Of a stretch of DNA of 64,000 nucleotides, positions 20,930 to 32,044 are shown in pieces. The stretch covers positions 124,001 to 188,000 of the forward strand of contig WTXG01000011.1 in NCBI GenBank assembly GCA_022496185.1, given 5' to 3'. Under the pieces are notes generated by a model, which saw only the letters and a list, made by a program, of their open reading frames with translations, searched no databases and had not been told where the DNA came from. The stretch comes from Multifurca ochricompacta. Its lineage: Eukaryota; Basidiomycota; Agaricomycetes; Russulales; Russulaceae. How positions within the stretch are numbered: position 1 is the first letter of the stretch; each line of letters starts with the position of its first letter. The translations under genes and the position numbers were made by a program.

Positions 20930-22333
20930 TTTCAAATCATTGGAGGTCACTTCTTGACTCCTCTTCTCCTCATAACATTTCTCTTCAGCAAGGCGAAACG
21001 TGATGCGACCTTGTTCAGCCTTGGCGTGACTCTCGTGCTGTCTAGTATCTGTAACTGCTTACTGTCAGTCTCGTTCTTCGCATTTCGCCCCTTCCAACAC
21101 GCTCACACCTGTCTCTCAAGGTTGTACACAAATCAATATCTTGGTCCAGAACCAAACAAGGTTCTATGCATTTTTCAGGCCGCATGTTTCGGCGCTAGTG
21201 CTCCCATGTTGGTGGAATTGTCCTCCCTGTCTTTGGCGTCTTTTTAAACGTCATCAATCAATGCTTTTGCGGTTCATTAGGTTGTCCGTCGCTACCATGG
21301 CCTTGGTATGGCAAATACGCTCAAGAGTAAAGATGAAGGCTGTCGAGTGGCTTTCTCTTGTACGTCCGAGTTCATTCAGATTATTTGAAGACGTGAATAA
21401 TGGCGAGGCAGATAATCGTTGCACCATACATCACCTTCGTCGCCTTTCTCATAGTGATCACAGTGGTGCGTCCTTGTAATAAGGAACACGTATTATCGCA
21501 GCGATTCATTCATCAGGTAGTTGGGTTCGCGACGACCGGATACAGTAACGCGTGCTCGCCGCAAATTCTACTGCTCTATCGAATCGCGCGTGATGTATGC
21601 CTTCCCCCTCGCCGGCACTCGCAGGTGGTCTGCTCAGGGCTTCAACTGACTTGAAACGGCAGATCCCTAATCTCCATTGCTTTCACCTCGACCGCTGCTC
21701 TTCTTGCAACTGGTTTCACGGGTATGTGCCCGCCCTGTCCATCGTGGGCCTCACCCACTCACAGCATTCGTTTTGCGTTATTTTCAGTGACGTTGTGTTT
21801 CCAAATATGTCGGTTTCTGCGTATAGTCCATCAGACTCGACGGGGACAGATTCCCATCCTCCCGCTTGCCACGAGATTCATCATTTTCATGATGTACCTC
21901 TTTTTCGCCTTTGGGTACGTTTTATCCCTTGTGGTACCCGGTTTCATCTAATGCTTCTTTCAGGTCTAGCCTTTGGTCCATCCGGGATCGCCAAACATTC
22001 ATACGGGATATCTATGCCTCTACTTGTGCGTGAAAAAGCCCTTCTGTCCAGCAGGGATTATTATTTGGCGTTTATCGAATCTTTTGCATTACAGTTGGCA
22101 TCGCCTACTTTATTGTGTTTGGTACGCAGCGCGACGTCCTCCAGGCATGGCACCTATGTCGCAAGGATACCTCCAGAACAAAGTTTAGCACTGACACTGG
22201 AGCTCAAACCATAGACGGTAGTCGAGTCCTGCAACTCGACATCTCTTTAGATCACGCCGACCCGGTTTCTGGAGTAGGGACGCCGCACGCCCCGTTCCTG
22301 CCCACGTATTCCGCCTATACACCTACTCATTGA
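20930..22333 (+). CDS. Seven-helix GPCR-like membrane protein
   Basis: Exons chain through HFLTPLLLITFLFSKAKRD, FSLGVTLVLSSICNCLL, GPEPNKVLCIFQAACFGASA, LSVATMALVWQIRSR, IIVAPYITFVAFLIVITVV, SLISIAFTSTAALLATGFTV, LATRFIIFMMYLFFAFG and GIAYFIVFGTQRDVLQAWHL, then a hydrophilic tail ending PTYSAYTPTH (stop 22331-22333). That is seven hydrophobic helices with basic loops after helix 1 (KAKRD) and helix 5 (RRGQ), the usual inside-positive pattern of a receptor with a cytoplasmic C-tail. The closing FGTQRDVLQAW is, from memory, a signature of an uncharacterised agaricomycete 7TM family. The 5' exon(s) and start codon are unresolved. MSDTS at about 20809 is one candidate. Function and ligand are unknown. 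Confidence 0.6.
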
Positions 22334-22810
22334 AGGCCGCCGTAACGTCGACCCGCACTGAGGCCTAATTCGTAGCAACAGACATTTTACATGCAAGGAT
22401 CGGAACAATCCATTGGCGTGGTGACGTGTGGCGTGGGGTGGTTTCCTACCTGGCTTTACCCCCCCCCCCCCCTCCCTTTTAATATCTTCTTTGGCAATTA
22501 ATCAACCCTACACAGTTCCCCCTGCCATACATGCATCACCCTTCCCCTTGCCTACCCACAGCATTAACCCATACACTAATATATCTGCCCGCCTTGAATA
22601 GCTCTGGCACTAGATATCACAAACAGTAAAGATTACACTCGAGTCGGTTGTCACACACATAAAATATATGTATATATCGATCAATACTGATCCAGGAGGG
22701 TTCTTCGCCCAACAGAAACTCACACAAAGGCAAGCGGCGCTGGGAACTTGGGAACACTATTATTCCCATCTGACAGAGCGGTGGTGCAGTAGATATATTA
22801 AACGTGTGTG
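22334..22810. other. Convergent intergenic
   Basis: 3' flanks of the 7TM gene and TIM50. A C-run lies at about 22459-22472, and AT-rich sequence follows. No gene is seen. Confidence 0.5.
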
Positions 22811-24848
22811 CTATATTTTATTCTCCCATCCACGGTGGGTCGACAATCCTCTTCCCCATACCCTATATGCCAACTTTGCCTCCCGCCGCGTCCTTTCGGT
22901 CCTCCTTTCCATTTCAGCGTCCTTCTGGTCTTCGCCCGGCGCAGGAGGGGGTGGCGCCCCCCCGCCAAGTGTTGCCGCTACGCTGGCCCACAGCGGGCCA
23001 CTCAAAGCATTCGCCTGAGCTTGGCGATCTGCCTCGATCAGAGCGTCAAATTCGCCCTTGTGCTCACGAATATACTTCTGCTCCTCCCGATAGAAATTCT
23101 GAGCCTCGCGACGTTTGGCGTCGAGGTAAGTTAAGGGGAGCGGAGGCTGGTGCTAGAATTTGACGATTAGTGAGAGAGCTCAATCAATGAATAGATATCC
23201 GTGAGGGCAACTGACTTTCTCTGCGCCGCCGGAGAAGAGAGAACTGAAAGTGAAGCCACCACTACTGATGCCCTGCAATAACGTTAGCCATGTCTTGAAG
23301 TTATCCATGCTCAGATTCACCTTTCCGCCGCCTCGTGCCTTCCACTCCTCTATGAATGCTTGCTTATTCTCCGCCTCTTTCTTTGCATATTCAAGAGGAA
23401 TGTTCTTGCCCTCATATGCTTTGAGAATCGCGCGCACGTCCGGAGGTTTGTAGATCCCAATGGCTACCCAATTCCGCAGTCAGCGCAGAAAGAAAAAGGC
23501 CAAAAAAGGCTCACATTCGAGGAAAGGTATGAGTTCGATAAGCCCTTTATCACCGGACTCGCCTTTCCACGGCTTTAAAATAATAGCATTTTCCGGGTTG
23601 GTTACCACATGTTCAGGGTGCGTATCGAGCTATACGTATGCATCTGTCAGGTCAGCGAGATGGACTAAAGTCAAAATTGCATACTATGATGACACGGTCG
23701 AGCGGCCTGTTTAGATATGATAAATCCTTTACTGGACCGTTCTCGGAGCTGCGCGTAGACTCGCGGAAGAGCTTATACATGATAAAGAAGTTGTATGGAT
23801 CCAGTTTTTCAATAACCGGTAACGCGGTCTGTCGTGCAGCCCGAAATCAGTTAAACATAGTCGAAGAAAGATAAAGTCGTACATAGTGGTGTTGTGTTGT
23901 GAAGATGACAATCTCATAGAATTGAGAGAGATACGCGAGGAAATAATCGACACCAGGACGTTTCGCTGTGCGCCAGCCATGTTGACGCTGCAAGAGGTCG
24001 TGAAATGGTTAACAGTGGAGGTATTAAGGGGGCGAAGAGCGGCTGAGATAGTTCTTAGGGGATGTGACTACTCACGTCCCAAGTACTCGTTACTAATAAG
24101 TCGTCAATGGACAGCAACAGGGTATAAGGTTTTTGGTGAGGGGGTGGTAACATCGGCGGGAGAAGTTCTTGCCAAATCGGTTTGGAGAAGTACTAGAAAG
24201 CAGAGTCAGAGAAGAGTAATGTGTCATCAGAATGAAGGGGCCTTACGTCGAACATTGACGAGAACCGGTTGGATGTACGTCCCCATCGCGAATCTGGAAT
24301 CGTTTCGCCTCTCTGAGTGTAGTTAAGTACTTGATGCTCGAGAGAAGTGCCACGCGACAGTACACGCACCGACTTTCTCAACACGAGTTCATCCTCAGAC
24401 CACTCGCGACCAAGGTAGACGCAACCGCTAAGTAATCCGATGGCAAAGAGGCCAAAGCTGACGCGACCTAGCTGTCTACGGCGGCGTTCTATACTGGACA
24501 GACTGTCTCTGGATGACTTTGCACCGGTGCGTTCTTGTTCAGTGCCAGGTTGAGGGGGCGCAAATCGAGTGAAAGCGTTGTCGGTGGGACAGGAGTAGGA
24601 GTCGCGGAGGACACCTCCGGGGTATCTATAGAAGCATTTTGAGTAGAAGGGGGCGGGGATGGGTGTGCGTGGATGTTGTCTGACGGCGGTGATGAAGCGG
24701 TTGTGGTGGCAGTACTGTGGGGAGTATTTTTTGGAGGGATTGACCCCTGGTTTGGAATTGTCGAGAATGAATAAGAGTACGCTAGACGTGATGAAGGTGA
24801 AGCGACTGCCACGCGGCGAGCTGTGCGTGTGAGGAGGGTCGAGTACAT
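22811..24848 (-). CDS. TIM50: TIM50, receptor subunit of the TIM23 presequence translocase
   Basis: Inner-membrane protein that passes presequence proteins from TOM to TIM23. Start [16 protein letters not shown] (24848) is a typical mitochondrial presequence. One membrane helix [18 protein letters not shown] is followed by [14 protein letters not shown], an FCP1-like domain ([83 protein letters not shown]), [17 protein letters not shown], and a family-typical C-terminus [19 protein letters not shown]; stop at 22811. The HAD phosphatase loop is degenerate (SIDDLLV), as in other Tim50 proteins, so no phosphatase activity is expected. Seven or eight introns are canonical. The frame changes between the presequence/linker part and [10 protein letters not shown] near 24560-24600, best explained by one lost base. 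Confidence 0.93.
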
Positions 24849-25089
24849 GAATGAACGTTATTAAAGATGGTTGATCAACTATCGTTTGACGACTTTGAAG
24901 AAGTCCTGACCTGACCTGACCAAGGCCAAGACGCTGCGCGACGCGACGACGAAAGACAAACAATTGCTGACGACCCCATCCCTTCCGGATTCCCCGGGCC
25001 GGTAACACACACATATTTAGTAGATTACGGCCCTCTCATCGTCTGGACCTAGTCCTACGTTTTCAGTTCAGTGTTATTTCTACGTCAGA
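24849..25089. other. TIM50 5' flank
   Basis: Upstream region of TIM50; no separate feature recognised. Confidence 0.4.
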
Positions 25090-25640
25090 CCCGGTTGTCT
25101 CGTCTCGAAATGAGACATGAAAGAAAGAAAGAGCCTAGGACACAGAGGGTGCCTTATATTTTGTGCCCCATTCGCCACTCTCTCGCCCAACAGCGAACTA
25201 AGATTAATATGGTATGGGCCTCGTTCATCTCCATCACCAACTGAATATGGGCGCGCAAGTAGGAGTTGACAGGATGGAAGCTCAACAGACTTCAGGGCTA
25301 GCCTGGGGAGCAAGCCGAATCCTCAGTGCGTAAACAAGTGAAGAACATATTCTCGTTATTCATATGAGAAGCCACGCCCTTCAAAATTTATTTCTAGCAG
25401 ACGCATATACTCCAATAACTCAACAACAAGACAAGAGACTTCAAATTCACTGGAGATATACCACCGAAAGGGAAGCCTCGGAGTATTTTCACTCGGCGTC
25501 CCATAACGATCCGACCGTAACCACGTTGTCGTGATCACGAATGCTGAATTGGACAAGCGGGGCGGAAAGAAAAATATGGAATTACGAAAGCGGCACACGC
25601 ATGAGAGCGCACAATCAGACTGCAATCCAATCAGCAAATC
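25090..25640 (-). pseudogene. Decayed BTB-domain gene fragment
   Basis: Minus-strand DNA around 25300-25380 aligns by eye with the BTB genes downstream: SYE followed by a drifted copy of EQWRSVLHLSTHWGF, then PRLALKSVELP and LLLARPYSVGD correspond to RKLALRSIKPP and LLLARTYSVND of BTB-1. Frames change repeatedly and the domain core HDKYFF...VHRYFF is missing. It reads as the oldest, eroded member of the tandem BTB array. Confidence 0.65.
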
Positions 25641-26559
25641 GTGCCCAGGAGTGGACGCCGTGGAAAATCACACAGCAACAGTGTAACAATGCATTGCAAC
25701 ATTCCCATCTTTTCATAAAGGTCTCCGCGATGTCACTAGAATGAATCATCGATTACTTCTCAGTACCACGCGCCAGGTCGTAGATCGTTCGCACTTGTAT
25801 GTTTGGCTACCAGCTCGGCAGCACAGACCTTATGGGTTTCAAGAATAGTCGAAGGTATTATGTATGGATCCAGGAGAATGGGGGCTCCACTGAATTCGGA
25901 TTTGGCCAAACTGGTGAATCTTATCTCCCCCGCAGACGATATGTGTCACCAGAGGAAATATGACCAACCCCGACGGTGCAACTTTGTACTCTATACGTGC
26001 TTGAGCTCGTTTCGCCATAAGCCTTTCTTACCAGCAGGGAGGGCGTAAGTTGTGCTCACGGATCTACCGAAGTCCCTGGGGTCCATGAATCACGTAGCAA
26101 GTCCGTTACGAGAATGAGCAAAGTGGATCTGCTATGGACAGTTCCGCGGCACCAGGTGATCGTTCAGGCTAGTACGTATATACCGCGCTGCGCATTGTTT
26201 CGATTGATCCTCATTCCGGAATGAAGCCATTCAGTTCGATTTGCTCACTGCTGAACTGCTCGGTCAACCAGCGCCTCGGCGTTTAGCACCGGCTCCGCAA
26301 ATCACCACAAAGCGACATCGTGACGAGGATATTCTGCCATGCACCTCCCTTCCTCACTCCCAACTCGCTACTTGAGGATACGGAGCTCAGGCCGACCCTG
26401 AAATGTACATTATACAACAGAAGCAACTACTGGAATTGTGATCGGGAAGGCAAGCACTACATCACATTGTTCGTCCGCACTTAAGAACCTAGAGTGGATA
26501 ATGCATTTGACTGAGTCGCCATATAGAACTAAGCCCTATTCCACTTAAAACCTGGTCCT
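25641..26559. other. Intergenic, no gene recognised
   Basis: Short ORFs only, none with recognisable motifs. It may contain further eroded BTB sequence that I cannot align by eye. Confidence 0.4.
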
Positions 26560-28167
26560 CTATAATCCGGGAAAGCGGTGGATGGTTGTAGAAGTTTCTC
26601 CCTGTGCTTCTGTATCTACCTCCGCCTTGCGTTTTGCTTCTGCCTCCGCCTTGCGCTCTTCTTCTGCCTCCGCCTTGCGTTTTGCTTCTGCCACCGCTTT
26701 GCGTTTTGCTTCTACCATTGCTTCCCTCTTGGACTTCATCCTGGATTTTGTCACGACTTTCATCTCGGCTTCCGGCTTCGCTGCTTCCTTCTCAGCTGCT
26801 TCCTCGGCCTTTGGGTGAACTGCTAGCTCGGTAGCCCCATTTGCTATTTCCTCAGCCTCGAGCCATACCTTCTCCTCCCGAGTTTCTCCTGCTCGTGCGG
26901 GGGGCTTCACCATAACGTTTTCGGGATTCTCACGCAACACGCCTTTCAAAACAGGTGGCTCACGAAATACCTGCGTGATTTTCTCGCCCAGTAGTGTTTC
27001 CAATCTTCCTGCAGTCTTTTCCTTTGATTACAAGGTTTTGCCAATTCAGTTGATCACATTGGATCTCCAAGTTGGGTTACATCTGAGCTCACCAAATGTT
27101 TGGCATCCCATTCATAGTCGTCGTCACGGCCCTGTGTTGAAGATTGATTCGGATTCACGGGTGAAGCCACCCCCACGGCCTGCACATTAAGGCGTCCGCG
27201 GCCGGAGAGACATAGGGCATTCATGGGTAAGTTTCCCAATTTGTGCCGCTTCTATGCGACGCGGAATTTCGGCTTCGTCGACGCGAAGGGTGGGATCCCG
27301 GATATTCTCCCGTACGGTGGCCACAAGTATGACATCCTCGATGCTCATTTGTCGGGCCTCGTTCACACTAAGGGGCATCTTCCTCTCGCAAAGAGCAGTT
27401 AAGGCAGGAAGTACCCAGTCGTTGACTGAATAGGTGCGCGCAAGTAGGAGTGATCATATGACGTTGGAGGCTTGATAGACCTCAAGGCCAGCTTGCGAAG
27501 CGAGGTGAACCCCCAGTGCGTGGACAAGTGAAGAACCGATCTCCACTGTTCATATGAGAGGTCGTACTCTTCGAAATCCCTGTTCGTGGGTGGGTGCGTC
27601 TCTAAAACTAGGTGGGTGGGCAATGGACTGGGGAACATACTCGGGATACAAGACAGAGAGGAAGGCGTCGAAGTCCCTACGTTCAATGTCTCCCAGTGAT
27701 ACGATAGTAGGCAGAGCTTGGTGATCATATATGCCAAGCAAAGCAAAACGGTTGGAGAAGTAAGTAGAATCGCGAGAGAAGAAATATCGATGGACACAGT
27801 AGATTATGCCATCGACCTGCAACTCACAAGTCAGTGAATCAGGCTCAAGTTCGCCATACTATATCACATCACCAAAAATGTGATATTTCCATCCCTGAAA
27901 AAGTATTTATCGTGTTGTGGGAACGAATCATCAGTTCGCTGGTTCGATTGACTTGGCATCTTGTTTCCAACGACAACGGAAACCCCGGGGAGGCTCTGCG
28001 TTTTGACTCTGAGTTCGGTAGCGTTAGCAGCACGAGATCCTGGGGCTTCAGCGACGGAATCGAACATTAGAGTATCGATCGAAACAATGGAGACTCCACT
28101 CGGGCTGACAAAACAGGCGAGGTGATGGGGTCTCGTTGCCCACCCAAGAGACTATACGAGGTGCCAT
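26560..28167 (-). CDS. BTB/POZ-domain protein, tandem copy 1
   Basis: Starts MAPRIVSWVGNETPSP (28167). BTB core: HDKYFFRDGNITFLV, intron, VDGIIYCVHRYFFSRDST, LPTIVSLGDIERRDFDAFL, intron, YDLSYEQWRSVLHLSTHWGF, RKLALRSIKPP, LLLARTYSVNDWVLPALTAL, NEARQMSIEDVILVATVREN, EIPRRIEAAQ. The C-terminal tail is unlike the other copies: Ala/Glu/Lys-rich, likely helical or coiled-coil, built on an eight-residue repeat (AEAKRKAE), stop 26560. One-base losses lie at about 27448-27455 (before LLLARTYS), and at least two more in the N-terminal variable segment 28060-28140. BTB domains mediate dimerisation and often recruit CUL3 ligases; the partner here is unknown. How the domain and tail are spliced around 27000-27250 is uncertain. 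Confidence 0.78.
26619..26719 (-). repeat. 24-nt minisatellite in BTB-1 tail
   Basis: Four tandem 24-nt units (plus-strand unit begins CGCCTTGCGTTTTGCTTCTG) encode on the minus strand eight-residue repeats of the form AEAKRKAE. Units differ by a few substitutions; a fifth, degenerate unit may follow. Confidence 0.85.
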
Positions 28168-28477
28168 CGGAGGAGAAATAAGGAGATCTTGTCTTGTCTT
28201 GTATTTTAATTTATACGTTACCCTAATACCCATCGACACGCCTTACACATGAGGCCCCAGGAGGTCAAAGGGCGAGACCCATCGAGCTCCTTCACTCGGC
28301 TTGAGTGGGGCAATGGTCACTACGGCCATCGCTGGATACAGTATAACATTCAATGTGCAGTCTCACGGGTGTAGCTACATGTATTGTGGTGGTCACAGCT
28401 GCGAGTGGAAACGTTGGCTTTCTAGCTCTCTCCGTTTGTTTGTCCTAGCTCCGTCGAGCTCCTAATATGCGTCTTCA

Positions 28478-30296
28478 TTATGGCCTCGACAGCCCAAACA
28501 CGTAAGGGATAGCTTCAGCAGCCTTCTCTGTATTCTTCGCCTGAGTCACGGGTGCCACTGGCCGGGCCACCGACGGTAGTGGAGGTGAGGGCGATGCGGT
28601 GGAGAAAGAAAATCGTGATGGTATCCCTGCCATTGTGGTAGGATAGGTCGGTAAATTTTCTCTAGCACCAGTAGTAGGGGTCTTTTCCATGACCTGGTCT
28701 TGCTTTCCCAATACCTGCTTCGAAGCGCCATCGACTGGCGGGCTCGCTAGTGCTTTCGCCGCCACCATACTTACTGCCTCATTAATTGCTGGATTATAAG
28801 CTTTCGCTGTTGCTTTGGCCACCTGTTTCGAAGCCTCCTCGGCCGCCAGTATCGTCTCTGCCTCCGCTTCCCTCTGTCTCTGCCTTGCGCGTGCCCTTGC
28901 CGTCTCTTTCCTAGACGCAGGCCACGCGTCTGCCCTAGCCTCGAGCCCTGCCGTTACCCCGGGCTCATAAGTTGCTCCCGCTCGCGAGTGAGGTACGGCC
29001 GTGGCTTTCTCCGCCTGTCCCACCAAAAGCCCTTTATGACTTGTGGTTGTTCATCTGCCTAGCGATAGTGCTATTCTCTTTCGGTGGCGTGGTCACCGCT
29101 GCAACCTTTTTTTTTTGGTGGGTTGATCAATTCAGCCATTAGCATAGCATTTCCTGGACCGTGACTTTGACTCACCGTACGTCCGCTGTCACTCTCGCGC
29201 GCCTTTGCAGTTTGTTCCTGATCCGCAGACGACGCAACCTCCGCCAGCTTCACTTTCGGCGTTTCTGCAGGACTCGGGGCGGCAGCTGGGGCCGTTGTTG
29301 AAGCGAGCATTTCCTTCGTACCCCAATCCTTGGGTTGGTTGGGGAGACATTGACGCTCCCTGCGCAGGTAGGTTTCCCAGCTTGTACAGCCTTTACACGG
29401 CTTGGGATCTCGGCCGTGTTGATTCGAAGCGTATGCTCCCGAATATCTTCTCGTACTGTAGCTACGAGGACGATATCCTCGATGCTCATCTGGCGTGCCT
29501 CATTCAAGCTAATAGGCTCTGTCCTCTCGCATAGCGCGCACAAGGCGGGAAGTACCCAGTGATCAACTGAATATGTACGCGCAAGCAGAAGCCGATCGTA
29601 TGGAGTCGGGGGTTCGATGGACTTCAATGCGAGCTTGCGAAGGGAGACAAAATCCCAGCGCGTGGACAGGTGAAGTACTGATATCCACTGCTCATAAGAG
29701 AGGTCATGCTTTTCAAAATCCCTGTTTTGGCGGACATCCCTTAAATGACTGGCCTGGTGGGCAGAGGATCGACAAACTTACTCGGGATATAGGACAGAGA
29801 GGAACGCTTCGAAGTCCCTACGTTCAATATCTCCTAGTGATACGATGGTGGGCAGGGCTTCATGGTCGTGGATACCAAGCTGTGCAAATCGAGCGGAGAA
29901 AAGATTGAATCGCGAGAGAAGAAGTACCTATGGACGCAGTAGAGCGTTCCATCTACCTGCAACCCAGTCAGTGGCCATAGTCCTGTGAGCATACCAGACG
30001 CAACGCACCAAAAAAGTTATATTTCCATCCTTGAAAAAGTATTTTCCATGTCGTAGGAACGTGTCATCGCCTGTCGGGGACATACTAGCAGGTGTCTTGC
30101 TTCGACCCGACTGAATCCCTGAGGAGTTCATAATTTTGGTTCGAGGATCGGGAGGGTGGGGGGTTTCTGGGACACTCGAAGAGTTTGCGTATATCTCTGG
30201 GAAGAGGGAGTCGACAGATACAATCGAGGGTGTGCTCGAAAGAATAGGCGAGACATTATATTCGTCGCTTCTCCAAGAAACTATATGGGGTGCCAT
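28478..30296 (-). CDS. BTB/POZ-domain protein, tandem copy 2
   Basis: Starts MAPHIVSWRSDEYNVSP (30296). Core: HGKYFFKDGNITFLV, VDGTLYCVHRYFFSRDSI, ARFAQLGIHDHEALPTIVSL, DLSYEQWISVLHLSTRWDF, RKLALKSIEPPTPYDRLLL, YSVDHWVLPALCALCE, NEARQMSIEDIVLVATVRED, EIPSRVKAVQAGK. A one-base loss in the A-run 29899-29902 splits FFSRDSI from ARFAQL. The tail (29310-28478) is Ala/Pro-rich, with an Arg/Glu segment (RARARQRQREAEAE) and Ala-rich AAEEASKQVAKATAKAY, and shares nothing obvious with the tail of copy 1. A ten-A run near 29106-29115 lies in the tail and probably causes a further frame change. Confidence 0.78.
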
Positions 30297-30498
30297 GAAA
30301 GAAAGAAAGAAAGAAATTGTATGTGCCAATGCGCGAGAAGATAAAAGGCTCGCCCGCTCGATTGTTGAAGTTGGAAGCACGATATACAGCATACACACAG
30401 TCAGTCTAACTTACACTTACACTTACACTTACATCAAACGTCCCCACTTTACATACACACACACATGACACAACAAAAAGAAACCACCTCAATTGCCA

Positions 30499-31813
30499 TC
30501 ACCAGTCATCCGCGCTCCGTCCCTGAGTATTGCCAACGTCACTACCCCATGCGGATGAGCGGGGTGAAGGAGGGGTGACGGGAGACGGGACGACAAGAAT
30601 CTTGCCTCGTGCTGGAGCGGGCCGGGATGCCCGAACCGTCGCCAATCGAGCGTTGGGCTCTGGTCCATCCTCTTCCTTCGCACCTCTCCTCACGTCCACT
30701 AGTGAAACGGCCACCGCAGTCTTTGCATCGTCATCATTTTCGGCCTCTATACTCGAGCTGTTTGCCGCAATTTCTGTCGAACCAGGAGCCCGCTCTGTTC
30801 CACTGGTAGATGGGCTCGTAGTAGACTCACTCTTCGGACGATACGAAGGGGAAGTACCATCTCCCGCGGCTACTGCGAGCATGCCAGCTTGTGCCGCCTC
30901 TATACAACGCGGGATTTCCTCAGGGTCCACTTGAAGTGCATGGTGGCGGATGTCCTCTCGAACGGCGGTGACTAGTACAACGTCATTTATACTCATCTGA
31001 CGGGCCTCACTGAGGCTGAGAGGCACTTTCCTCTCACACAGCGCAGATAAGGCGGGAAGAACCCAGCAATCCACTGAGTAGGTGCGTGCGAGTAGGAGCT
31101 GATCAAATGGTGTTGGGGGCTTGATAGACTTCAAGGCCAGGTTACGGAGCGATGTGAAGCCCCAGCATGTGGAAAGGTGAAGGACGGACTTCCACTGTTC
31201 ATAGGAAAGGTCATGATCCTCGAAATTTCTGACAAAATATCCAGGCGTCAATAACGTAAATAAGGGAACAAGCATATTCTCAACTGACTCTGGATATATG
31301 ACGGAAAGGAAAGCCTCAAAGTCCTTGCTTTCAATATCTCCCAACGAAATGACGATGGGAGAGCTTCGTGCTCACGAATGCCAAGCTGGGAAAGCCTTGT
31401 AGAAAAAAATACCGAATCACGGGAGAAAAATAACGGTGGACACAATAGAGGGTGCCACCAACCTGAAGGTGGAATAAAAGCCAATTAGGGGCGCAGTTGA
31501 CAGAGCATTCACGGACCAAAAACGTGATATTTCCATCCTTGAAAAAGTATTTGTCATGACGAATAAAGGTACCATCGCAAGCCTTTTGCATGCCAGAAGC
31601 TGCCTTGCTTCCAGGAAACTGAGGGAAGTTAATAGATTTGGGTCGAGATTGGGAAGCACAGCTATTAGGAAGTGACGAGAAAGTTGGGGAAGTTATTAGT
31701 GGATTTGAGAGTACGGAGTCGAAGGAGAGAACAGATGTTGTGATTGATGAGACTGGTGAGATGGAACGTTCATTAAAATTGCCACCCCAAGAGATTATAT
31801 GTGGTGGTAATGC
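30499..31813 (-). CDS. BTB/POZ-domain protein, tandem copy 3
   Basis: Start taken at MALPPHIISWGG (31813), which matches the MAP-xIVSW starts of copies 1 and 2; the same frame is open upstream to 31891. Core: IRHDKYFFKDGNITFLV, VGGTLYCVHRYFFSRDSV, TRLSQLGIREHEALP, SLGDIESKDFEAFLSVIYPE, HDLSYEQWKSVLHLSTCWGF, RNLALKSIKPPTPFDQLLL, YSVDCWVLPALSALCE, EARQMSINDVVLVTAVRED, EIPRCIEAAQAG. The tail is Ser/Thr/Pro-rich with ENDDDAKTAVAV and ends DVGNTQGRSADDW (stop 30499). One-base losses are at 31426-31430 and 31356. Its 3' neighbour, BTB-2, starts about 200 bp downstream; INO1 ends about 230 bp upstream of its ATG, all on the same strand. Confidence 0.8.
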
Positions 31814-32044
31814 CATGGATGGAGATGGAGATGACGATGAAGAGAGCGCCTGTCTCAGTCCTTCAGTCTGTCTGGGTCTGAGGGTATCCATCAGGTCACA
31901 TGATCACATTGCATCACATCCAAATTTATAACACTAATCAACGCGTCTGTCACATTTCACGTGTTGTGACAATCAAGAAAACAAACGTAATCAAATCTCA
32001 AATCTCAAATCCAAATCAATGTCAACTTTTCACCACCTTCACCT

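Noticed and set aside
24193..25014. 273-codon minus ORF starting MCVLPARGIRKGW
   Set aside because: Only its 3' half is TIM50; the first half is another frame over the presequence exon and upstream DNA.
26578..26834. Three overlapping plus-strand ORFs rich in Leu/Phe/Cys that look like membrane helices
   Set aside because: They are the complement of the AEAKRKAE repeat in BTB-1; the hydrophobicity is an artefact of the antisense strand.
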